From Oscillospiraceae bacterium (lineage in GTDB: Bacteria > Bacillota > Clostridia > Oscillospirales > Ruminococcaceae): a stretch of DNA of 62,640 bases. The translations under genes and the position numbers were made by a program. The notes beneath the pieces were generated by a model. That model had not been told where the DNA came from. It worked only from the letters and a program-made list of their open reading frames with translations, and made no database searches. Below, piece by piece: positions 41,707 through 49,358 of this stretch. Within the stretch, counting starts at the first letter, position 1; the number at the start of each line of letters is the position of its first letter. The stretch is taken from assembly GCA_017541275.1 (NCBI GenBank), contig JAFXZM010000049.1, forward strand, positions 1-62,640, read 5' to 3'.

Positions 41707-42720
41707 TCAGCGGCTTTGTGTATAGGCGTCGATGCGCTCGAAGCCGTCGAGCAGCATGTCTCTGTGCCGGAAGGCTCGCTCCGTTCCGCGTGCAACACAG
41801 GTCAGCGGATCACGCGCCGTGCGGCAGGGTACGCCGAGCATGCGCGTCAGATATTGCTCCAGTCCGCCGAGCAGCGCGCCGCCGCCCGTCAGCAGGATGC
41901 CGTTCCGGCAGATGTCCCCGACCAGCTCCGGCGGGGTCTCCTCCAGCACGCGCCGGATCGTTTCCACGACCGTATTGATATCATCCTCCAGCGCCTCCGA
42001 AATCTCGGCCTCGCTCAGATCAACCTGATCGGGCAGCCCGCGCGAAATATTCCGCCCCTTGACCGGCGCAATGATATCGTCGGAGGGATTGTAAAGATTA
42101 CAAAGATTCTTTTTCGCCTTTTCCGCCGAATTCTCGCCCAGCAAAACCTGATACTTGTTCTGCACATAGCGGATGATCGACTGATCGAAGCGGCGGCCGG
42201 CTATCTTCAGCGAGCGCGCCGTGACAATTCCGTTCATCGACACGACCGCGATATCCGTCGTGCCGCCGCCGATATCGACAACCATGTGCCCGACCGGCTT
42301 GTTAATCGAAATGCCCGCGCCGAGCAGTGCCGCGAGCGGCTCCTGAATCAGATGCACCTTGCGCGAGCCCGTGCTCATGGCTGCATCGAGAATCGCACGC
42401 TTCTCAACATCCGTAATCAGCGAGGGAATGCATATGACAATGCGCGGCTTCATGACGCGGACGCCCGCCGCTGCATCAATCAGCTCCCGCATCAATGCCT
42501 GCGTCAGAATGTCATCCGAAATGACACCGTCCTGAAGCGGGTGTACGACGGCGATGTAGGACGGGGAGCGCCCCTCCATGCGGTATGCCTCCGTTCCGAC
42601 TGCGACCACGCGCTCCGTGCGCCGGTCGAACGCGATCACGGAAGGCTCGTTCAGTACAACGCCCTTTCTGCGGCGCGTGATGATAATATTCGCCGTACCA
42701 AGATCAATTCCGATATCCAT
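41707..42720 (-). CDS. mreB: MreB/Mbl-type bacterial actin
   Basis: 337 aa, full length. Actin-fold ATPase that guides cell-wall elongation. Phosphate-1 loop GIDLGTANIII, connecting IPSLITDVEKRAILDAA, phosphate-2 VVDIGGGTTDIAVVS and the adenosine motif LTGGGALLGGLEQYL are all present. It has no mreC/mreD neighbours and ends in its own terminator, so it may be a secondary paralog (Mbl/MreBH-like). CAGGAGCAAA precedes the start. Confidence 0.93.
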   Translation of the reverse strand: MDIGIDLGTANIIITRRRKGVVLNEPSVIAFDRRTERVVAVGTEAYRMEGRSPSYIAVVHPLQDGVISDDILTQALMRELIDAAAGVRVMKPRIVICIPSLITDVEKRAILDAAMSTGSRKVHLIQEPLAALLGAGISINKPVGHMVVDIGGGTTDIAVVSMNGIVTARSLKIAGRRFDQSIIRYVQNKYQVLLGENSAEKAKKNLCNLYNPSDDIIAPVKGRNISRGLPDQVDLSEAEISEALEDDINTVVETIRRVLEETPPELVGDICRNGILLTGGGALLGGLEQYLTRMLGVPCRTARDPLTCVARGTERAFRHRDMLLDGFERIDAYTQSR

Positions 42721-42752
42721 TTTGCTCCTGACCTTTCTTTGTCTGCGGTTTC

Positions 42753-43232
42753 TTATTTCTCTATTGTGATTTCCATTTCGGTGAATTTCGAGCGGCTGAC
42801 GGAAAAACCGAGCTTTTCATAGATCGGGCGGCCCATATCGCTCGCCGAAAGCGTCACCAGATCAAGCCCGAGCCGCTTTGCCTCTGCAAGAAGCTGCTGC
42901 ATGATGCGCGTCGCACAGCCCTGCCCGCGATAGGCCGGCTCGGTATATACGCCGAGCACAAGCCCCGACTTCCCGCCCGGAAAATGCGGGTTTGCCGGCT
43001 TTTCCTGACAGCAGAGGATCGCACAGGCACAGAGCCCCTCCCCATCCGCCTTCTCGGCGGCAAAGCAATAGCAATCGCGGCCTAAATGCGCTGCAAAATA
43101 CTGCGGAAGCTGTGCGCGGATCGCATTAAGCTGCGCATCGGGCAGTGCTCCGAACTCTTCTTCAAAATAAGCAAGCCGCAGCCGGACAAGCTCCGGTATA
43201 TCGTATTCGGCCGCACATCTGACTGAAATCAT
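42753..43232 (-). CDS. GNAT-family N-acetyltransferase
   Basis: 159 aa. The acetyl-CoA-binding motif YTEPAYRGQGCATRIMQQLL follows the strand GLVLGVYT; the later VTLSASDMGRPIYEKLGF is a common GNAT end. Substrate unknown. The start at 43232 has AGGAGGGCTT upstream; an in-frame ATG at 43262 lies inside the leader. It sits 32 bp before the mreB-like gene in the same direction and may be co-transcribed. Confidence 0.9.
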   Translation of the reverse strand: MISVRCAAEYDIPELVRLRLAYFEEEFGALPDAQLNAIRAQLPQYFAAHLGRDCYCFAAEKADGEGLCACAILCCQEKPANPHFPGGKSGLVLGVYTEPAYRGQGCATRIMQQLLAEAKRLGLDLVTLSASDMGRPIYEKLGFSVSRSKFTEMEITIEK

Positions 43233-43267
43233 AAGCCCTCCTGACGGTTCATCAGAAATCATTTTTT

Positions 43268-43296
43268 ATTATAGCACAGATTTTGATTTTTCACAA
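43268..43296 (-). promoter_or_regulatory. Promoter of acetyltransferase / mreB unit
   Basis: Minus-strand TTGTGA, 17-bp spacer, TATAAT preceded by TGC (extended -10). Confidence 0.65.
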
Positions 43297-43359
43297 GGGG
43301 GATTTTGCAGAAAGGCAAGGCTGTCCCGCGAGCAACGGAATGCCGCATGCGATTCCGTA

Positions 43360-44340
43360 TCATTCAAAAGACACATCCGTGAAGACCGTCACGCGGGAAC
43401 CGTCGGCGGCCAGATGCACGGTGCCGTCTAAATCGGTGCGGTATACATTGCAGCCCGCCGCACGCAGCCGCGCAAGACATGCCGGCGCGGGATGCCCGTA
43501 ATCATTCGGTGCGCCGACGGAAATCACCGCAAACTGCGGCGCCGCTGCCGCAAGAAAGGCCTCCGTGCCCGATGTGCTGCTGCCGTGATGCGAAACCTTC
43601 AGTACGGTTACAGGTTCGATCAGCCCCGCTGACAGCATTGCAGCCTCGCCCTCTGCCCCCAGATCGCCCGCGCAGAAAAATGAGAAGCCGCCGAATGTCA
43701 CACGGCAGCCCAGCGAGCAGTCGTTCAGGTCGGTAAAGCCGCTGTTGTCCGTACAGAGCAGCTCGATCTCCGCTCCTCCGAGGGGCAGCTTCTCCCGGCA
43801 CTGCGCATGCCGCACGGGTATGCCCTGCTGCTCAGCGGTCTCCAGTGCGTGAAGATATGACGGAACCGTCGGGGTCAGCGCCGCAGGAAAATCCGGCAGA
43901 ATCAGCATGCCGGCCGGTACACGCCGCAGAACAGTCTGCATGCCGCCGATGTGATCTGCGTGCGGGTGCGAATTGACCGCGTAATCCAGATGCGTAATGC
44001 CCAGCGAATGCATCGCCGAAACAACACGCCCGCCCTGTGTATAATCTCCGGCGTCAATCAGCGCCGCATGTCCCTGACATTCCAGCAGAACCGCGTCCCC
44101 CTGTCCGACATCCAGCACATAAATATTCAGCGCATCCGGCACGCATGCCGCTTCGCCTGCACGGCGCGGCCGGCTGCGGAAATACAGCAGAAGCCCCAGC
44201 GCGGTCATCACCGTGAGCAGCACCGCCGCCGGAAGCGCCCGATGCAGAACACGGCGGAACCGCTCCCGCGCCGCTTTTCGGCGGTGCTTCCGCTCAATTT
44301 CCCGCACTCTGCGTTCGATCTGCTGTTCCTTCCTCCGCAT
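43360..44340 (-). CDS. Membrane-anchored metallo-beta-lactamase-fold hydrolase (ComEC C-terminal-like)
   Basis: 326 aa. A basic N-terminus and one membrane segment (ALPAAVLLTVMTALGLLLYF, about 37-57) are followed by an extracellular domain with IYVLDVGQGDAVLLECQGHAALIDAGD, the metal site SHPHADHIGGM, a second His loop LKVSHHGSSTSGTEAF and the closing SVGAPNDYGHP. This is the stand-alone version of the ComEC/Rec2 hydrolase domain; some relatives are secreted nucleases or phosphodiesterases. The start at 44340 has GGAGGAG nine bases upstream; the longer frame runs into the upstream gene. Confidence 0.88.
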   Translation of the reverse strand: MRRKEQQIERRVREIERKHRRKAARERFRRVLHRALPAAVLLTVMTALGLLLYFRSRPRRAGEAACVPDALNIYVLDVGQGDAVLLECQGHAALIDAGDYTQGGRVVSAMHSLGITHLDYAVNSHPHADHIGGMQTVLRRVPAGMLILPDFPAALTPTVPSYLHALETAEQQGIPVRHAQCREKLPLGGAEIELLCTDNSGFTDLNDCSLGCRVTFGGFSFFCAGDLGAEGEAAMLSAGLIEPVTVLKVSHHGSSTSGTEAFLAAAAPQFAVISVGAPNDYGHPAPACLARLRAAGCNVYRTDLDGTVHLAADGSRVTVFTDVSFE

Positions 44341-44440
44341 TGCGCAATGCTCCTCCGTCCTCAGTTTTCGATGCCCCATGACAACGCAGGGCCGCCAAAA
44401 TAGATGAACCCTTCCCGCGCACTGCGGCATAATACCTTTC

Positions 44441-45118
44441 TCACGCGAATTCCGTGCCGTCGGCACAGAGAATCGCCGTCCGCTCGGCATGCAGCATGCC
44501 CGTCCGGATATCCGGCGCGCGCTCCGGCAGGCTGCTCACAAACGCATCCGTCAGCAGGCCGGGGTTTACGTTGACCGCCGTGCCCGCAGGCATCCGCAGC
44601 TTCAGCCAGATGCCGTCCGCAAGCGTCTGCGTCATGAGAATCTGCGCCTGTGCCTTGACATCAACCTGCGCTGTGCCGCGCTTGGTCTTTTTCTCAACAA
44701 GTATTTCATCCTGTGCGATAAAGCTGTCCCATGCCGCACGCAGCCCCTCCGCAGAGGTGCCTTCGGCGCAGTCCAAAGCAATCGCGTATTCTGCAAAGGC
44801 AATGTCCGTATGCTTGCGGATCGGCTGCGCAACCCGTTTGATCTGCAAATCAGGCGGCAGCACGCGGTTCAGGCGCTGCATCGCCTCCTGCATGGACATC
44901 TCGCCGTCAATGCGGAAATCCATGCACTCGCACCCGCTTTCATAGCCCAGAGACAATGCCAGCGGAAACATCAGATATGCATGCGGGTTGAAGCCCTCGG
45001 TATACCAGATCGGCACGCCGGCACGCTTGAATGCCCGCTGCATGCAGCGCATCAGGTCGAGGTGGGAGATATACTTTGCGCGTCTGCGCTTTTCAAAGGT
45101 CGCTCTGACGGGTACCAT
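44441..45118 (-). CDS. DUF2344 / TIGR03936 radical-SAM-linked protein
   Basis: 225 aa. Recognised by VRATFEKRRRAKYISHLDLM, RAFKRAGVPIWYTEGFNPHA and FPLALSLGYESGCECMDF, the core of the DUF2344 family. In Clostridia this protein is usually encoded with (or fused to) the TIGR03960-type radical-SAM protein, which is found here three genes upstream (46106-47950). The biochemical role is unknown. 14 bp from the acetyltransferase gene upstream, so part of the same operon. Confidence 0.9.
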   Translation of the reverse strand: MVPVRATFEKRRRAKYISHLDLMRCMQRAFKRAGVPIWYTEGFNPHAYLMFPLALSLGYESGCECMDFRIDGEMSMQEAMQRLNRVLPPDLQIKRVAQPIRKHTDIAFAEYAIALDCAEGTSAEGLRAAWDSFIAQDEILVEKKTKRGTAQVDVKAQAQILMTQTLADGIWLKLRMPAGTAVNVNPGLLTDAFVSSLPERAPDIRTGMLHAERTAILCADGTEFA

Positions 45119-45132
45119 GTTCCGTTCCTTTC

Positions 45133-45699
45133 TCAGCGCTGCTGCTCGTATTCGCTGCGCAGAATCGAGAAATACAGCCGCCCCACATATTCGCCGTCCA
45201 TGCAGAAGTAATCCCGCAGCGTTCCCTCATACGTAAAGCCGCATTTTTCGATCACCCGCTTGGAGGGCACATTGATCGTTTTTGTGCAGATCTGCACCTT
45301 ATGCAGATTGATTTTGTCAAAGCCGAATGCGATCACCGCCTTTGTCGCTTCGGTCGCATAGCCTTTGCACTGAAACGCTCTGCCGATGCAGTATTCGATC
45401 TCGGCGAAATGGTTTTTGCTGTCTACCAGAAAATAGGCGATCTGTCCGATGCATTCGCCGGACTCCTTTTCGATCACTGCCCAGCGGTAATAATCATCCT
45501 TTTCATAGGAACCGATGTATTTGTCGAGCAGCCCCTTGACCGCTTCGGTCGTTTCGTAGACCGGCTCGGAATACATGCGCTGCACCTGCGCGTCACCCGC
45601 CCAGTTCTTCAGCATATCGGCATTGTCGGAATAGGCAAAGCGGCGCAGAATCAGGCGCTCTGTTTCAATGGTCTGTGTTCCGTTATGTGTCAGCATCAT
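45133..45699 (-). CDS. GNAT-family acetyltransferase (RimJ/RimL-like)
   Basis: 188 aa. Starts ETERLILRRFAYSDNADMLK, typical of RimJ/RimL/SpeG-like acetyltransferases, with IGRAFQCKGYATEATKAVIA as acetyl-CoA-binding loop and NVPSKRVIEKCGFTYEGTLR as the common end motif. It may modify a ribosomal protein N-terminus or a small amine. Two adjacent ATGs (45699, 45696) share the ribosome binding site AAGGGTG. Confidence 0.9.
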   Translation of the reverse strand: MMLTHNGTQTIETERLILRRFAYSDNADMLKNWAGDAQVQRMYSEPVYETTEAVKGLLDKYIGSYEKDDYYRWAVIEKESGECIGQIAYFLVDSKNHFAEIEYCIGRAFQCKGYATEATKAVIAFGFDKINLHKVQICTKTINVPSKRVIEKCGFTYEGTLRDYFCMDGEYVGRLYFSILRSEYEQQR

Positions 45700-45711
45700 A
45701 TTTCACCCTTT

Positions 45712-46077
45712 TCAGCGTTTTTCCTGATATGCATAGCCGAAATGAATCGGCGGCGCCGTCACGGAGACATATATGAACTCCGTATCGCCGTCATTCAGCA
45801 GGCCGTGAACGTCTTTGTCTGCAAAGCGCACGACGTCGCCCGCCGCAAACGGCTTCTCCTGTTCGTCTGCAAGCAGCAGCCTTCCCGTGCCTTTGAGCGC
45901 ATACCAGATCTGCTCGGAGGCTTCGTGGATATGTCTGGGCTGGCTTGCGCCGGGCTCCAGATGCACCTCCGTAATCGTGACCCGTTTGCTTTCGGAGTTT
46001 TCCGGATTCAGAAGCTGACGGGATACCACACCCGGATTCGCCAGCTCTTTGATTGCATTGCCGCTGATAAATTCCAT
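45712..46077 (-). CDS. Small cupin-domain protein
   Basis: 121 aa, a single cupin barrel: VTITEVHLEPGASQPRHIHEA has the metal-binding H-x-H of cupin motif 1, and GDVVRFADKDVHGLLNDGD has motif 2 with its His. Function unknown; such cupins are isomerases, dioxygenases or binding proteins. It lies between the radical-SAM gene and an acetyltransferase with gaps under 30 bp. AAGGAGAAAACAGTC precedes the start. Confidence 0.88.
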   Translation of the reverse strand: MEFISGNAIKELANPGVVSRQLLNPENSESKRVTITEVHLEPGASQPRHIHEASEQIWYALKGTGRLLLADEQEKPFAAGDVVRFADKDVHGLLNDGDTEFIYVSVTAPPIHFGYAYQEKR

Positions 46078-46105
46078 GACTGTTTTCTCCTTTTTGAAAT
46101 CAGGC

Positions 46106-47950
46106 TCAGAAGCAGGGGCGGTGCGTGATCTTCGTCACGCCGCAGCCTGCACATTTCGCCCGGCAGTGCGGTGTGACCTGCGCCTGCTTCGCCTTTTCGT
46201 TTTCCTTTATCAAAAATGACTTTTCTACGTAATAATCAATGTGATCCCACGGGAACACCTCATCGTAGGAGCGAGCCCGGTTCGCGTAGAATTCCACATT
46301 CAGACCGGCAGCCGAAAACGCCTCCAGCCAGAGATCATACCGGAAATGCTCCGACCATGCGTCAAATACGCAGCCGCGCTGCCATGCACCGTATATGACC
46401 GCACAAAGCCGGCGGTCGCCTCTTGCAAGCACAGCCTCCAGAATGCTGGAATCGGGGAAATGCCAGCTTGCCCGGATGCGCTTGTGACCCGAAACCGCCT
46501 CCTCCAGTATCTTCTGCTTGTGCGCGATCATTTCACGGGTGTCCTGCGGGTGAAACTCGAACGGCGTAAACGGCTTCGGTACAAAGGTCGCAACAGAGCA
46601 CGAAATCTGCACCGGCCTGCCCTTCGGCCGGCGCTCCGATTCATAAAACATATCGACTACCCGCTGCGCCAGCTCAATAATACCGCGGATATCGTCATCC
46701 GTTTCGGTCGGCAGTCCCATCATAAAATACAGCTTCACAGACGTCTGCCCCGCATCAAACGCGATCTTGCAGGTGCGCATCAGCTCTTCCTCGGTGACGT
46801 TTTTGTTGATGACGTCGCGGAGCCGCTGCGTACCGGCCTCCGGTGCAAAGGTCAGGCCGCTGCTCCGGACGCGCCGCAGCCGGTTCATCAGTCCCGTACT
46901 GAAATTGTCTACGCGCAGGGACGGCAGGCTGAGATTGATGTGCGCATCCTCCGTAAAGGTCAGCAGCCCGTCCATCATTTCCTCAATGCGGGAGTGATCG
47001 GATGTGGAAAGAGAGCACAGTGACAGCTCGTCATAGCCGGTGTTTTCAATGAGCGTGCGCGCCTGCCTGCAAATGACCTCCGGCGTTTTCTCGCGGAACG
47101 GCCGGTAGAGAAATCCCGCCTGACAGAACCGGCAGCCGCGGATGCAGCCCCGCAGCACCTCCGTCACGGCGCGGTCGTGAACAATCTCCGAAAACGGTAC
47201 GACAAAATCCTCCGGCACCTCGGCTTTGTCCATATCATCAATGATGCGCTTGCGCACAACCGAAGGTATGCCCGGCTCCGGCGTGACCGCCCTGACTGTG
47301 CCGTCCCCGTTGTATGTGACCTCGTACAGCGACGGCACATAGACACCCTCGATCTGTGCGGCCGCACGCAGAAATTCCGTGCGGGACGCGCCTGCATCGC
47401 GCATTCTGACATATAAATCCATGACCTCAAGATCGAGCTCCTCGCCCTCGCCCATGAAAAACAGGTCGATGAAATCCGCGATCGGCTCCGGATTGCACGC
47501 GCAGGAGCCCCCCGCACAGACAATCGGTGCAATCGCCTCGCCGCGGTCCTTCTGCCAGACCGGAACACCTGCCAGATCCAGCATGTTCAGAATATTCGTA
47601 TAGCACAGCTCGTAGCCGAGCGTGAAGCCGATGAAATCAAAATCTTTGATCGGCTCCAGACTTTCGAGCGCATACAGCGGCAGACCGTTCGCCCGCATCA
47701 GCGCCTCAAAATCGGTGTCGGGCGCAAAAACCCGCTCGCACCAGTATTCCGGGCGGTTGTTGATGCAGGTGTACAGAATTTTCATGCCGAGATTGCTCAT
47801 GCCGACATCGTAGCGGTCGGGAAAACAGAAGGCAAACCGCGCCTTGAGCTGCGATTTGTCCTTCATCACACTGCCCATTTCGCCGCCGATATACCGTGCG
47901 GGCTTCTGTACCTGAAGCAGCAGCGGTTCGATTTTTTCAAAGAGGCTCAT
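46106..47950 (-). CDS. TIGR03960-type radical-SAM protein
   Basis: 614 aa. N-terminal B12-binding-like region (FCFPDRYDVGMSNLGMKILY, ALESLEPIKDFDFIGFTLGY, VCAGGSCACNPEP), then the radical-SAM core with RGCIRGCRFCQAGFLYRPFR (C-x3-C-x2-C) and LRVDNFSTGLMNRLRRVRSS, and a Cys-rich end CRAKCAGCGVTKI. Paired with the DUF2344 protein; reaction unknown. The start at 47950 follows GGAGATAGATTT. First gene of the run 47950-44441. Confidence 0.92.
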   Translation of the reverse strand: MSLFEKIEPLLLQVQKPARYIGGEMGSVMKDKSQLKARFAFCFPDRYDVGMSNLGMKILYTCINNRPEYWCERVFAPDTDFEALMRANGLPLYALESLEPIKDFDFIGFTLGYELCYTNILNMLDLAGVPVWQKDRGEAIAPIVCAGGSCACNPEPIADFIDLFFMGEGEELDLEVMDLYVRMRDAGASRTEFLRAAAQIEGVYVPSLYEVTYNGDGTVRAVTPEPGIPSVVRKRIIDDMDKAEVPEDFVVPFSEIVHDRAVTEVLRGCIRGCRFCQAGFLYRPFREKTPEVICRQARTLIENTGYDELSLCSLSTSDHSRIEEMMDGLLTFTEDAHINLSLPSLRVDNFSTGLMNRLRRVRSSGLTFAPEAGTQRLRDVINKNVTEEELMRTCKIAFDAGQTSVKLYFMMGLPTETDDDIRGIIELAQRVVDMFYESERRPKGRPVQISCSVATFVPKPFTPFEFHPQDTREMIAHKQKILEEAVSGHKRIRASWHFPDSSILEAVLARGDRRLCAVIYGAWQRGCVFDAWSEHFRYDLWLEAFSAAGLNVEFYANRARSYDEVFPWDHIDYYVEKSFLIKENEKAKQAQVTPHCRAKCAGCGVTKITHRPCF

Positions 47951-48090
47951 AAATCTATCTCCGTTAATCGTATGTACATTCCTGTATGCGGGTGCGGCAG
48001 ACTGCACCGCCGTCCCTCCCCGCTTACAGTATACACCATTCCGGCGAAAAAGTAAAGCAGTTTTCCCCGCCGGTGCAGTCTTCCGCCCTG

Positions 48091-49299
48091 TCAGCGCATA
48101 TACCGCAGGGCAAGCGCGTCCCAGTCAAGGGCGGAGAGCTTTGCCGCTGCCCGCGTAATTGTTTCGCGGCTTCCGAAGGATGAAAACCGCACCCAGCCCT
48201 CGCCGCATTCGCCGAAGCCCACCCCCGGTGAGGCTGCAATGCCGCAGCGCGTCAGCAGCCCGTCAAAGCAGTCCCATGACCTCATGCCGTAGGGGCATTC
48301 CATCCACACGTAGGGCGCATGCACGCCGCCGGTTGTGAACATTCCGCTGCGGGTCAGCGCGTGCCGGATCAGATCGGCATTTTCCATATAATACTGCACA
48401 TCGGCACGCACCTGCCGCCGGCCCTCCGGCGTAAATACGGCCGCTGCGCCGCGCTGTACGATATAGGATGTGCCGTTGTATTTCGTAGACTGCCGCCGCA
48501 TCCACAGCCTGTAAAGCGGCTGCGTGCCCTGCTTCAGCGCCCGCGGAACAATTACCCAACTGCACCGGACACCTGTGAAGCCCGCCATTTTCGAGAAGGA
48601 ATTGATCTCGATTGCACAGGTTTCCGCTCCGGCAATCTCAAAAATGCTGCGGGGCAGTGCCGCACTGCGGATATACGCTTCATAGGCGGCATCATAAATA
48701 ATGCAGGCATGATGCGCATGCGCGTACTCGACCCACGCCTGAAGCTGGGCGCGGGAATACACCGCACCGGTCGGATTGTTCGGGGAGCACAGGTAGATAA
48801 GGTCAGCGTGTACGCGGTCATCCGGCATCGGGAGAAAGCCGTTTTCCCGCGTGCCGACCGAAAACAGGATGCACCGCCCTGCCATCACGCTGGTATCATA
48901 AAACACCGGATAAACCGGATTCGGCAGCAAAACGGTACTTTCCGGCGCAAAAAGATCACAGAGGCTCGCAAGATCGCTTTTCGCGCCGTCGCTGACAAAA
49001 ATATCCTCCGGCTCTGCGCTGACATTGAAGCTGCGGTAATAATCCGCAATCGCCCTGCGGAGAAACAGCTCGCCCTGCACATCGCCGTAGCCGTGAAAGC
49101 TCTCTGCCCGGCGCATCTCCTGCGCGGCTGCGGACATCGCATCGCAGACTGCCGGCGCGAGCGGCCGCGTGACATCGTTGATGCCGAGCGGCAGCAGCTC
49201 CGCCTCCGGGTTTGCATCGCGGAATTTCCGCACGCGCGCCGCTATCTCGGCAAACAGATAATTCTGCTCCAGCTTCAGCAGGTTTTCATTGAGCTGCAT
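48091..49299 (-). CDS. dapL: LL-diaminopimelate aminotransferase
   Basis: 402 aa. PLP enzyme that makes LL-diaminopimelate directly from tetrahydrodipicolinate and glutamate, for lysine and peptidoglycan. NENLLKLEQNYLFAEIAARV, LGINDVTRPLAPAVCDAM and ESFHGYGDVQGELFLRRAI are DapL hallmarks; SPNNPTGAVY and EINSFSKMAGFTGVRCSW contain the PLP-binding residues (Schiff-base Lys in FSKM). The start at 49299 has GAGAGG upstream; a GTG at 49320 is less likely. Single gene. Confidence 0.92.
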   Translation of the reverse strand: MQLNENLLKLEQNYLFAEIAARVRKFRDANPEAELLPLGINDVTRPLAPAVCDAMSAAAQEMRRAESFHGYGDVQGELFLRRAIADYYRSFNVSAEPEDIFVSDGAKSDLASLCDLFAPESTVLLPNPVYPVFYDTSVMAGRCILFSVGTRENGFLPMPDDRVHADLIYLCSPNNPTGAVYSRAQLQAWVEYAHAHHACIIYDAAYEAYIRSAALPRSIFEIAGAETCAIEINSFSKMAGFTGVRCSWVIVPRALKQGTQPLYRLWMRRQSTKYNGTSYIVQRGAAAVFTPEGRRQVRADVQYYMENADLIRHALTRSGMFTTGGVHAPYVWMECPYGMRSWDCFDGLLTRCGIAASPGVGFGECGEGWVRFSSFGSRETITRAAAKLSALDWDALALRYMR

Positions 49300-49322
49300 C
49301 TGCTCCTCTCCCCCTTTCACAA

Positions 49323-49348
49323 AAACTGCCGCCCTGAGGCGGCAGTTT
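49323..49348 (-). terminator. Terminator between sensor gene and dapL
   Basis: Perfect 11-bp stem AAACTGCCGCC/GGCGGCAGTTT with a CTGA loop, 10 bp beyond the stop codon at 49359. A T-rich run follows on the minus strand. Confidence 0.85.
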
Positions 49349-49358
49349 CATTGTTTTA

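Noticed and set aside
43335-43358. Hairpin ACGGAAT...ATTCCGT after the metallo-beta-lactamase-fold gene as a terminator
   Set aside because: The stem is only 7 bp and no T-tract follows on the minus strand, so it is too weak to call.
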